Source: an uncultured Lachnospiraceae bacterium
Lineage (GTDB): Bacteria; Bacillota; Clostridia; Lachnospirales; Lachnospiraceae
NCBI GenBank assembly: GCA_910580195.1
Contig: CAJTWA010000001.1
Span: forward strand, 124,001 to 188,000
Reading direction: 5' to 3'
Length of the DNA: 64,000 nt
Shown: positions 26,520-35,302 of the stretch, one piece after another
Numbering within the stretch: the first letter of the stretch is position 1
Layout of the letters: each line of letters starts with the position of its first letter
The notes under the pieces: model-generated
What the model saw: only the letters and a program-made list of their open reading frames with translations
What the model was told of the DNA's origin: nothing
Database searches by the model: none
Translations under genes and position numbers: made by a program

Positions 26520-29513
26520 GTGAAAAACATCAGGAGAGGAGTTAGCCTTGCGCTTGCGCTTGCACTGTGTTTCGAACCGTGCGTGGCACAGGCGTCCGCA
26601 GCAGGGCAGCAGGAAACCACAATTCAGGAATTGGAGGCTGAAAGCCCCAAAGAGGCAGAGGGCAGGAAGGGCAGCATGGAACCTGACGGCGCTGCCTGGG
26701 AGGAACTCCAGGAGCTTCCGGAGGAAACGGAAGAAAAGCCAGCCTATTCAGAGATTATCGGCGGGACAGGCACGCCCGGGGCAGAAATCCAGCAGGATGA
26801 TCCGCAGGGAACCGGGGAGCAGGAAGAGGAGGAAGCGCCGGATCCAGCAGAATTCCTTCCGGACGGCCTGACGCTGGTAAGCGGTGCAGACGCTTTGCTG
26901 CCAGCCGTGCAGGGGCTTTCCTATGACGCAGCCAGCGGGCTCTTAACATGGCAGCCGGTGGAATTGGCAGAGGAATATCAGGTCAGCGTGACAGACAATG
27001 CAACAAAGCAGACGGTAGCAAGCACAAGTTCAAAAACCCCGCAGGCTTCCCTTGGGGAATTTAATGTGGCAATCGGCCAGCCCTACACAGTGCAGGTGAC
27101 GGCACGGACGGAGCAGAGGATTACCATAGTTGGGACATCCAAAGGGGAAGATGCGTCGCTGGCCCAGCAGAGCGACAGCTTTTTTATGGATAACACCCGC
27201 GTATGGAGGTTCTACTATAAATTTGTGGAATCACCAGCTTCTGCTTTGGTTACAGTAATCAGCCCCGCTCATACGAGGACGGTGACAGCCGTTACAGAGA
27301 TTTCTTGGAAACAGCAGACGGATGGATATTATGAATTTTCCGTGCTCCCAGTAACGATGCAGGATACGGAATATATCCGGGTGGAGTACTCCAACAATAA
27401 GAATTTTAAGAACAGCGGGAAATATTTTGCCTATGAAGCAGAAAAAGCAGGCGATACCATCCTTGCGTCCGTGCGGGCAGGGGACGGCCATGTGACCCGC
27501 GGCTACCACCGTTATGCGTCAAAGGATGCTACATACCGGGCATACCTTGGGTATTTTTCGCCGGGCTCCACAGTTTATGTCAGGGCAAGGATTTACAACA
27601 AAGGCTACCGCCTGCAGGAGCAGGAAGTAGCGGAGCAGAAATTTTCCAAATATAAGGTGCTGGCTTACAAAATCCCAGAAATTGAAATGGGCGCCGTAAA
27701 TACGGTTGTCAGTGCAGGCAGCATTACCCTTAGGCCATCCCTCGACGCAGGATGGGTGACTGGCTATGAGTTCCAGAAAAAAGTGGGCAAGAGCTGGGTG
27801 AAGCTGGCAAAGCAGACCGGGGACGCTCCCTATGAGGACAGCGGCCTGAAGGCTGGGGAAACATATGCTTACCGTGTCCGGGGCTATGTATACAACCGGG
27901 TGGCAAAGAAAACAGCATATACCAGCTGGCAGAAGGTAAGCGCCCGCACTTGGGGAAATGCACTGCAGCTAAAGGCAGCGGCAAACGGGGAGGACTCCGT
28001 CCGCCTTACATGGAAAAAAGTGAAGGGCTGCGATGGTTATAAAATTTACCGCTGCGATACCTTAAGCAGCGGATATACGAAATCAGAAGGGAGCTATATT
28101 GAGGATTTCGCAGATTTCACATTGGCGGCAACCATTAAAAATGCATCCAAGACAAGCTATACCGACAAGAAGCTCACCCCGGGGAAACAATATCTCTACG
28201 TGGTGTGCGCATATTGGGAAAAAGACGGGCAGGACAGCTATTTGCAGGAGAGTGCAAGCATCCGCCTTTCTGCCAACGAAAAAATGGCATTTACGGAAAG
28301 TTCCTATACTTCCGCCGGGAAATATGCCGTAAAATGGAACAAAATGACAGGGATCAAAGGGTACAAGGTGCAGAAAAAAGACGCCCAGACAGGCCTTTAT
28401 AAGCCGTATAAGACCTTGGGCGCTTCTGCTACAAAGTTCACATTCCCCAAAGTAAAAGCAGGGGCAGCGGAAGTTACCTACCGGATTTTCCCGTACACCA
28501 AAAAGAAGGAACTCGCGGCAAACGGGGCAGAATTTACCGTAAGCCCTACCCTTGGCATGGCAAAAAATGTGAAGGCGCAGGCAGTTTCCAATGGGATCAA
28601 AGTTTCATGGAGCAAGGTGAGCGGTGCAGACTATTATGAGGTGTACCGCTTAAGCGGGACAGATTACAGCTATGATTCCACCAGCAAGACGTATCAGGTA
28701 GATTTGGGGAAGGCAGTCTTAGTGGAAACCGTAAGCCTGCAGACAGAAAGCGCGCTGAAGGCAAAGCCAATTGACACAAACGTGGCGCCAGACGGGACCA
28801 TCAGCTATGAATATGAAAATGAGGATGCATATGGGTATGCCGTGGACGCTTCCGGCCAGACCGTCCCAGCATTGTTTGATGCGAAAGAAACGGTAATCAC
28901 TTCAAAAATCACAGGGACCAGCACAACAGACGCTACCGTTACAGTAAAAGGGCTGGTGCCAAAAACAGAAGAACAGCTTGTGCTCAGCAAAGATACCGGG
29001 GCATTCCGGGAGTACGCCAAAGATACCGCCGGGGTGCTTGCTACGGCAGAAGCAACCCTCCGGGAAGGGCCGAAGAAAGGGACCACATACTATTATGTAG
29101 TGCGTGCAGTTGCACAGGGGCAAAATGGCATAGCAAACGCTTACAGCGTAGGGTTTTCCAAGCCGGCGGGCGCAGTATGCACCTCTGCCAGCGTAAATGC
29201 TGCCACGAAAGTGAAGGCAAGGAACACCATGGAAGAATATGCCGTAATTTCTTATCAGGCAGCAAAAAATGCAGACGGCTATATGATATACCGTTCTGAG
29301 AAAAAGAACAGCGGCTATAAGCTCCTCGCCACCACTTCCAAGACGATTTACCGGGATGCAACCACAAAATCCGGTAAGACATATTATTACAAAATAGTCG
29401 CTTACTGCACCAACGAAAGCGGGGCAAGGGTATATTCCCAGCAGACAAAGCCGGTGAAAATCAAGATTAAAAAAGAGGACATTTCCGTGCTGGACCTGAT
29501 GCTGGAACAATAG
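26520..29513 (+). CDS. Large secreted fibronectin type III-domain protein
   Basis: 997 residues from GTG 26520 (AGGAGG 6 bases upstream; earlier in-frame ATGs overlap the promoter). A signal peptide (RRGVSLALALALCFEPCVAQASA) is followed by an acidic Glu/Pro-rich stretch to about residue 120, then roughly six FN3-like beta-sandwich repeats. These have the recurring pattern VRLTWKKVKGCDGYKIYR, VSWSKVSGADYYEVYRL and VISYQAAKNADGYMIYRSE, each followed by T-Y-Y-Y/V-V strands. There is no LPXTG or obvious anchor. Probably an extracellular adhesion or scaffold protein. The ligand is unknown. Confidence 0.85.
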   Translation: MKNIRRGVSLALALALCFEPCVAQASAAGQQETTIQELEAESPKEAEGRKGSMEPDGAAWEELQELPEETEEKPAYSEIIGGTGTPGAEIQQDDPQGTGEQEEEEAPDPAEFLPDGLTLVSGADALLPAVQGLSYDAASGLLTWQPVELAEEYQVSVTDNATKQTVASTSSKTPQASLGEFNVAIGQPYTVQVTARTEQRITIVGTSKGEDASLAQQSDSFFMDNTRVWRFYYKFVESPASALVTVISPAHTRTVTAVTEISWKQQTDGYYEFSVLPVTMQDTEYIRVEYSNNKNFKNSGKYFAYEAEKAGDTILASVRAGDGHVTRGYHRYASKDATYRAYLGYFSPGSTVYVRARIYNKGYRLQEQEVAEQKFSKYKVLAYKIPEIEMGAVNTVVSAGSITLRPSLDAGWVTGYEFQKKVGKSWVKLAKQTGDAPYEDSGLKAGETYAYRVRGYVYNRVAKKTAYTSWQKVSARTWGNALQLKAAANGEDSVRLTWKKVKGCDGYKIYRCDTLSSGYTKSEGSYIEDFADFTLAATIKNASKTSYTDKKLTPGKQYLYVVCAYWEKDGQDSYLQESASIRLSANEKMAFTESSYTSAGKYAVKWNKMTGIKGYKVQKKDAQTGLYKPYKTLGASATKFTFPKVKAGAAEVTYRIFPYTKKKELAANGAEFTVSPTLGMAKNVKAQAVSNGIKVSWSKVSGADYYEVYRLSGTDYSYDSTSKTYQVDLGKAVLVETVSLQTESALKAKPIDTNVAPDGTISYEYENEDAYGYAVDASGQTVPALFDAKETVITSKITGTSTTDATVTVKGLVPKTEEQLVLSKDTGAFREYAKDTAGVLATAEATLREGPKKGTTYYYVVRAVAQGQNGIANAYSVGFSKPAGAVCTSASVNAATKVKARNTMEEYAVISYQAAKNADGYMIYRSEKKNSGYKLLATTSKTIYRDATTKSGKTYYYKIVAYCTNESGARVYSQQTKPVKIKIKKEDISVLDLMLEQ

Positions 29514-29561
29514 ATGTCCGGGCAGCATGATAAGTGATGATGCATCATAGGAGGTTTTTTC

Positions 29562-30068
29562 ATGGAAGGTGAAAATAACATGTTTGGCAATGAGCCGCAA
29601 GAAAAGCAGCCAGAAAGCCAGCAGGGTTCCGGGCAGCAGGGCTACAGCCAGCAGGAAGGCTACGGCGGGCAGCCGGGCTATAACGGACAAGGGTATGGCG
29701 GCCAGCAGGATTATAATGGGCAGCCCAATTATAACGGCCAGCAAGGCTACAACCAGTACTATGGGCCGGATTACAGGCCGCCCAGCATGGGCTTTGGGAT
29801 AGCATCCATGGTCTGCGGGATTTTCGCGCTGGTTACTTGCTGCCTGTGGTGCACCTGCGTACCGCTGGCGGTGGTTTCCATCGTGCTTGGCATTTTGCAG
29901 ATCCAGAAAAAGGCCGGAAAAGGGATGGCAATTGCAGGCATTGTGTGTTCCTCTATCGCGCTGGTCCTGTTGATTGCCGTTACCGTATGGGGCAATTACC
30001 TGAAAAGTTCAGGGCTGTTTGATGAAATTATGTGGGAATATATGCGGCAGATTGAGGGGATGCAGTAA
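29562..30068 (+). CDS. DUF4190-like membrane protein with Gln/Gly/Tyr-rich head
   Basis: 168 residues. The first ~75 residues are low complexity with GYNGQ/QQGY repeats. Two membrane helices follow (IASMVCGIFALVTCCLWCTCVPLAVVSIVLG and AIAGIVCSSIALVLLIAVTVWG; both shown here only by position, residues about 80-105 and 120-142), separated by a short basic loop QIQKKAGKG. This matches DUF4190-type proteins of Gram-positives. AGGAGG precedes the ATG. It lies 48 bases after the FN3 gene and may be co-transcribed. Function unknown. Confidence 0.75.
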   Translation: MEGENNMFGNEPQEKQPESQQGSGQQGYSQQEGYGGQPGYNGQGYGGQQDYNGQPNYNGQQGYNQYYGPDYRPPSMGFGIASMVCGIFALVTCCLWCTCVPLAVVSIVLGILQIQKKAGKGMAIAGIVCSSIALVLLIAVTVWGNYLKSSGLFDEIMWEYMRQIEGMQ

Positions 30069-30150
30069 ATTGTGCTGACCCTTTTGGTGACACATTACTG
30101 CGTACTGTCCCTGTTCCAGAGCGCTGCAAGCAGCGGGTGTTAGGCCCGTG

Positions 30151-30192
30151 AAAGAAAAAGCCGTGCGGCTAATTTCATATGGCCGCGCGGCA
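30151..30192 (-). terminator. Terminator of the HipA-like gene
   Basis: 10-bp stem GCCGTGCGGC / GCCGCGCGGC; on the minus strand it is followed by TTTTTCTTT. Confidence 0.7.
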
Positions 30193-30198
30193 AAGCTA

Positions 30199-30278
30199 AA
30201 GGAACGGTCCAGGAATAACTTTACAATCCGAAACTGTGTGCTTTACTAAGGAACGGTCCAGGAATAACTTTACAATCC
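30199..30278. repeat. Two 31-base direct repeats
   Basis: Identical copies at 30199-30229 and 30248-30278 containing GGAACGGTCCAGGAATAAC. The 18-base spacing makes the period 49. Function unknown. Confidence 0.9.
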
Positions 30279-30307
30279 TGAACATCCCTTAGCATAGGCG
30301 TACAGTT

Positions 30308-31747
30308 TTATTGAAATTCATTTCTTATTATGCAAATTTCTGCATATAAATTTCCAAATAGCGCAGATTCCGCGGCAAGCTCTAAAAAAGGCCTTTCTAT
30401 GCCGTTTTTCTCACAGGAAATTTCCATGGTGCCAAGGTGGATGGCAATATCCGTAAAGCCCTCTTTTTCATGGATGGTAGCGAGGACAGATACATGGTTG
30501 TCTTCCTCAATTTCTTCCATGACAGCGGAAAGCCCATGGAGTTCTTTCAGCCTGCTTATCAGGGCAGAAGCCTTTTTCAGTTCCTCCGTATTATCGAAAA
30601 CGGCCGTTTCCTGAAGGGTATTTTTCAGGGGGGCTTTTGGGATAAAGACGTCTTTTGTGCAGAGTTTTTCATTTTTGAGCAGGGCACGGATTTGCTGCCC
30701 GACGAGCTGTTCCATCTTTTCTACCCGCCATGGAGCAAACTCTTTGTTTCCACGGAAGGAAAACTGGAATCCCTGCAGGTTGATGAGTTCCCGCCGGATG
30801 GCAGGGGTAAGGAGTTCCTGCCCAATCCTTGTGAAATCATCCCCGATTTTTGGCCCATAATCCAAAAGTTTTGTGCCGATGTCGTTAAATTCTTCTTTTT
30901 CCACATAAGGGAGCATAGACAAGTTGAAATCAAAATTAGGGGCAATCCCAAGGATTTCCTGCGTTTCATTTTTCACAAGGACGCCCATATTGCCAAGGTG
31001 CCTGTCAACATTAAAGGTGACGGCGTCTAAGACAACCATTCTCTGGAATTCTTCAAGGCATCCTAATTTATGGAAAAAATCCAGCAGCCCGTCCGTTGTG
31101 GTATGGCGGCTTACCAGCTTACGCAATGGCACAAAGCCAATCTCTTCATTGGTAAAGGATTTGCATTTTGTTGCAGTTTCTTTGTGGAGCTTTACGACAG
31201 AATATTGGACGCTTTTGGGGTCTGCCTGATGGATAAGCTCAGACGCAAGGGCTTCGCAGTAGGGTTCCAGCCCGGCGTTGGATGCCCCGGAAATCCCCCT
31301 TTTGTAAAGGTAAATTTCCCCATCCTCCCTCCGCCAGCATTTGCGGAAGGAACCGTCCGTGGTAAGCTCTGGGGAGGTGCTGCTCATTTTTATGCCATAC
31401 AGCCCAAGGCCTTCAAAGGCAAGCCGTGAAATTGTGCCGTTGAATTCATTCCGGTAAAAAGAAATGCCGTCCCATGACAAATTTTCCCCTTCTTCCTTTA
31501 CCCAGAAGGAATCGTTGATGGAGGCGGCATGGGTGATGCGGATAAACCCTTCCGTGGTCTGGCATCCGCAGTCCATCATAAGCTGTTTTAAGTGGCGGTT
31601 GTGCTTAAATGCTTTCCGGTCTTCCAGCCAACTGTTGATTTCAAAATCCCCAATGGGGAGGGGGGCTGATATGTGGGAAAGTTCCCATCTCCCAGCCCTG
31701 TTGGTAATCTGTGCCGTGACAGTATCTTTATTCATGAAGTAGTACAT
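30308..31747 (-). CDS. HipA-like Ser/Thr kinase-fold protein (orphan)
   Basis: 479 residues. The second half carries the HipA-type catalytic loop NVDRHLGNMGVLV and a metal-binding NFDFNLSM resembling the FD motif that replaces DFG. The N-terminal half is not the classic HipA N-domain, and no hipB antitoxin gene adjoins. It may phosphorylate a translation factor as HipA does, or be a CtkA-like relative (inference). AAAGGAG precedes ATG 31747. It is a single-gene unit with its own terminator. Confidence 0.75.
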   Translation of the reverse strand: MYYFMNKDTVTAQITNRAGRWELSHISAPLPIGDFEINSWLEDRKAFKHNRHLKQLMMDCGCQTTEGFIRITHAASINDSFWVKEEGENLSWDGISFYRNEFNGTISRLAFEGLGLYGIKMSSTSPELTTDGSFRKCWRREDGEIYLYKRGISGASNAGLEPYCEALASELIHQADPKSVQYSVVKLHKETATKCKSFTNEEIGFVPLRKLVSRHTTTDGLLDFFHKLGCLEEFQRMVVLDAVTFNVDRHLGNMGVLVKNETQEILGIAPNFDFNLSMLPYVEKEEFNDIGTKLLDYGPKIGDDFTRIGQELLTPAIRRELINLQGFQFSFRGNKEFAPWRVEKMEQLVGQQIRALLKNEKLCTKDVFIPKAPLKNTLQETAVFDNTEELKKASALISRLKELHGLSAVMEEIEEDNHVSVLATIHEKEGFTDIAIHLGTMEISCEKNGIERPFLELAAESALFGNLYAEICIIRNEFQ

Positions 31748-31931
31748 AGGTTAGGCTCCTTTAAAAAATAGTTTCCAATCCAGCAGCCAAATGTTTCTTT
31801 TTCTATCTTAACGCACCTAAAACCATAGGGCAAGGAAAATCTGGCGGAATATAGCATTTTCTATGGCTGCCCATATTGGAATAAAGTAGGAAAAATAGGT
31901 GGTTTCCACAGAAAATGTTCCATTTCCCACC

Positions 31932-31960
31932 TTGACAAGAAGAACCCCAAGATTTATAAT
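31932..31960 (+). promoter_or_regulatory. ileS promoter
   Basis: TTGACA (31932-31937), 17 bases, TATAAT (31955-31960): full consensus. The leader is about 122 bases. Confidence 0.85.
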
Positions 31961-32023
31961 GGGTACAGTTTTAGGGAATAAGATATTAGGAAGACGATTA
32001 TGTGACAGGCGGTAACGATGCAT

Positions 32024-32056
32024 GGCTTCGTCCTTTTGCAGGATGAAGCCTTTTCT
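32024..32056 (+). terminator. Attenuator-like hairpin in the ileS leader
   Basis: 10-bp stem GGCTTCGTCC / GGATGAAGCC with a short loop, followed by TTTTCT, 35 bases before the ileS start. It is positioned to attenuate ileS. There is no T-box core upstream, and the leader is too short for a T-box. Confidence 0.6.
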
Positions 32057-32088
32057 ATGCCACATGTTTCGAAAGGAGAAATTGGCTT

Positions 32089-35000
32089 ATGTACAGCAAA
32101 GTTGAAACCAACATGAACTTTGTGGAAAGAGAGAAGCAGACAGAACAGTTCTGGAAAGACCATGGCATCTTCAAGAAGAGCATGGAAAACCGGAAAGAAG
32201 GGGAAACCTACACCTTCTATGACGGCCCCCCAACGGCCAATGGGAAACCCCATATCGGCCATGTGCTGACCCGCGTCATCAAGGACATGATCCCAAGGTA
32301 CCAGACCATGAAGGGGAAAATGGTGCCCCGGAAGGCAGGCTGGGATACCCACGGGCTCCCGGTGGAGCTGGAAGTAGAGAAACTTTTGGGCTTGGACGGG
32401 AAAGAGCAGATTGAAGAATACGGCTTAGAGCCATTTATAGATAAATGCAAGGAAAGCGTCTGGAAATACAAGGGCATGTGGGAGGATTTCTCCGGCACCG
32501 TAGGGTTCTGGGCAGACATGGAGAACCCTTACGTGACGTACCACAATGATTTCATTGAATCCGAATGGTGGGCGTTAAAGGAAATCTGGAACCGGAAACT
32601 TTTGTATAAAGGCTTTAAAATCGTGCCTTACTGCCCGCGCTGCGGGACCCCTCTTTCCGCGCAGGAAGTGGCCCAGGGGTATAAGACGGTAAAGGAACGC
32701 TCCGCCATTGTCCGCTTTCAGGCCGTAGGGGAGGACGCTTATTTCCTGGCATGGACCACCACACCCTGGACCCTGCCTTCCAACTTAGCCCTCTGCGTAA
32801 ACCCAGAGGAAACCTACTGCAAAATCAAGGCAGCGGACGGGTATACCTATTACATGGCAGAAGCGCTGCTGGAAAAAGTCATGGGGACGCTTCTTTCCAA
32901 GGAACAGCAGGAGCAAGGCGTGAAAGCCTACGAAATCTTGGAAACCTACAAGGGCACAGATTTGGAATACCGGGAATATGAGCCCTTATACGAAGGGGCA
33001 AAGGCAGCAGCCGAAAAACAGCAGAAAAAGGCGCATTTTGTTACCTGCGACTCCTATGTTACTATGACGGACGGTACGGGGATTGTCCATATTGCCCCTG
33101 CTTTTGGTGAGGACGACTCCAAAGTTGGGCGCAAATACAACCTGCCGTTTGTACAGTTTGTCAATGGGAAAGGGGAGCTGATGGAAGGGGCGCCCTTCGC
33201 CGGGACCTTCTGCAAGAAGGCAGACCCCATGATTTTACAGGATTTGGAAGACCGGGGCTTATTGTTTGACGCGCCGAAGTTTGAGCATGAATACCCCCAT
33301 TGCTGGCGCTGCGACACCCCATTGATTTATTATGCAAGGGAATCTTGGTTCATCAAGATGACCGAGGTGAAGGAGGATTTAATCCGCAACAACAACACCA
33401 TCAACTGGATTCCGGAAAGCATTGGGAAAGGGCGGTTCGGGGACTGGCTGGAAAATGTGCAGGACTGGGGCATTTCAAGGAACCGCTATTGGGGCACGCC
33501 TTTAAATATCTGGGAATGTGGGTGCGGCCATATGCACTCCGTCGGCAGCATTGCCGAGTTAAAGGAGCTGTCGGAAAACTGCCCGGAAGAGATTGAGCTG
33601 CACCGCCCGTTTATTGACGCAGTCACCATCAAGTGCCCAAAATGCGGCAAGGAAATGCACCGGGTGCCGGAAGTCATTGACTGCTGGTTTGATTCCGGGG
33701 CAATGCCTTTTGCACAGCACCATTATCCCTTTGAGAATAAAGAACTTTTTGAGCAGCAGTTCCCGGCGGATTTTATTTCCGAGGCGGTAGACCAGACGAG
33801 GGGATGGTTTTATTCCCTGCTGGCAGAGTCTACCCTGCTGTTCAACAAAGCCCCCTATGAAAACGTCATTGTGCTGGGCCATGTACAGGATGAAAACGGC
33901 CAGAAAATGAGCAAATCCAAGGGAAATGCCATTGACCCCTTCGAGGCTTTGGAAACCTACGGGGCAGACGCCATCCGCTGGTATTTTTACACCAATTCCG
34001 CGCCGTGGCTGCCGAACCGGTTCCATGGGAAAGCCGTGCAGGAAGGCCAGCGGAAATTTATGGGGACCTTGTGGAATACCTATGCATTTTTCGTGCTGTA
34101 TGCCAACATTGACCAATTTGACGCAACCAAATATGCATTGGAATATGGGAAATTATCCGTGATGGACCAGTGGCTCCTGTCCAAACTGAACACCATGGTA
34201 GCGCAGGTAGACAGCCACCTTGGCAATTACCGCATCCCAGAAGCTGCAAGGGCTTTGCAGGAGTTTGTGGAGGATATGAGCAACTGGTATGTCCGGAGGA
34301 GCCGGGAGCGGTTCTGGGCAAAAGGCATGGAGCAGGACAAAATCAACGCTTATATGTCCCTGTACACGGCCCTGGTAACAGTGAGCAAGGCAGCCGCACC
34401 CATGATTCCTTTTATGGCAGAGGACATTTACCGGAACCTTGTGTGCAGCATTGACAAATCTGCGCCGGAAAGCGTGCACCTGTGCGATTTCCCTGTGGCA
34501 GATGCGTCCATGGAAAACAAGGAACTGGAAAAAAACATGGATGCCGTGCTGAAAATCGTAGTCATGGGCCGGGCATGCCGCAACAGCGCAAACATCAAGA
34601 ACCGCCAGCCCATTGGGGATATGTTTGTAAAAGCGCCATTTGAACTCCCGGAATTGTTTGCGGGCATCATCAAAGACGAGCTGAACGTCAAGAAAGTATC
34701 ATTTACCGAGGATGTCAGCAGCTTTACGGACTATACCTTTAAGCCCCAGCTGCGCACCGTAGGGCCAAAATACGGCAAGTTCCTAAAGCAGATCCAGCAG
34801 GCCCTGGCAGGCCTTAACGGCAATAAAGCCATGGCGGAACTGAAAGCGAAAGGGAGCATTACCCTTGACAGCGTAAATGAAGGCGTTGTATTATGTGAAG
34901 AGGACCTTCTTATTACAATGACACAGCAGGAAGGCTATGTGACGGAAGGCGACAATGAGGTAACCGTGGTGCTGGATACCAATTTGACGCCGGAACTGGT

Positions 35001-35253
35001 CCAGGAAGGGTTTGTCCGGGAGCTAATCAGTAAAATCCAGACCATGCGCAAGGAAGCAGGGTTTGAGGTAATGGATAAAATCCATGTTTCTTATCAGGCA
35101 GGAGAAACAATCGGCAGAATTTTCAAGGAATATGGCAGCCAAATCCAGTCCGAAGTGCTGGCTGTGGACATCACAGGCGGCGGCGCGAAAGGCTATGGGA
35201 AGGAATGGGACATCAACGGCGAAACCGTAGCCCTTGGAGTGGAAAAGGCGTGA
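32089..35253 (+). CDS. ileS: Isoleucyl-tRNA synthetase, long (type 2-like) form
   Basis: A class I synthetase of 1054 residues. The HIGH motif is in GPPTANGKPHIGHVLTRVIK and KMSKS in NGQKMSKSKGNAIDPF; the CP1 editing domain (about residues 200-390) contains the TTPWTLPSNLA strand. The GPPTANGKPHIGH form, the length and the absence of the bacterial C-terminal zinc finger match the eukaryote-like IleRS2 group, which is often intrinsically resistant to mupirocin. AAAGGAG lies 11 bases before the ATG. It is preceded by a consensus promoter and an attenuator-like hairpin. Confidence 0.95.
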   Translation: MYSKVETNMNFVEREKQTEQFWKDHGIFKKSMENRKEGETYTFYDGPPTANGKPHIGHVLTRVIKDMIPRYQTMKGKMVPRKAGWDTHGLPVELEVEKLLGLDGKEQIEEYGLEPFIDKCKESVWKYKGMWEDFSGTVGFWADMENPYVTYHNDFIESEWWALKEIWNRKLLYKGFKIVPYCPRCGTPLSAQEVAQGYKTVKERSAIVRFQAVGEDAYFLAWTTTPWTLPSNLALCVNPEETYCKIKAADGYTYYMAEALLEKVMGTLLSKEQQEQGVKAYEILETYKGTDLEYREYEPLYEGAKAAAEKQQKKAHFVTCDSYVTMTDGTGIVHIAPAFGEDDSKVGRKYNLPFVQFVNGKGELMEGAPFAGTFCKKADPMILQDLEDRGLLFDAPKFEHEYPHCWRCDTPLIYYARESWFIKMTEVKEDLIRNNNTINWIPESIGKGRFGDWLENVQDWGISRNRYWGTPLNIWECGCGHMHSVGSIAELKELSENCPEEIELHRPFIDAVTIKCPKCGKEMHRVPEVIDCWFDSGAMPFAQHHYPFENKELFEQQFPADFISEAVDQTRGWFYSLLAESTLLFNKAPYENVIVLGHVQDENGQKMSKSKGNAIDPFEALETYGADAIRWYFYTNSAPWLPNRFHGKAVQEGQRKFMGTLWNTYAFFVLYANIDQFDATKYALEYGKLSVMDQWLLSKLNTMVAQVDSHLGNYRIPEAARALQEFVEDMSNWYVRRSRERFWAKGMEQDKINAYMSLYTALVTVSKAAAPMIPFMAEDIYRNLVCSIDKSAPESVHLCDFPVADASMENKELEKNMDAVLKIVVMGRACRNSANIKNRQPIGDMFVKAPFELPELFAGIIKDELNVKKVSFTEDVSSFTDYTFKPQLRTVGPKYGKFLKQIQQALAGLNGNKAMAELKAKGSITLDSVNEGVVLCEEDLLITMTQQEGYVTEGDNEVTVVLDTNLTPELVQEGFVRELISKIQTMRKEAGFEVMDKIHVSYQAGETIGRIFKEYGSQIQSEVLAVDITGGGAKGYGKEWDINGETVALGVEKA

Positions 35254-35302
35254 ATGTATGGGCATATTGGGAATGGTGCACCAGAAGAGGAAGGAGATAG
35301 CA

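Noticed and set aside
31961..32060. T-box riboswitch before ileS
   Set aside because: The leader from the consensus promoter is only ~122 bases, and GGCGGTAACG does not keep the invariant UGG of the T-box bulge. Only a hairpin terminator is supported.
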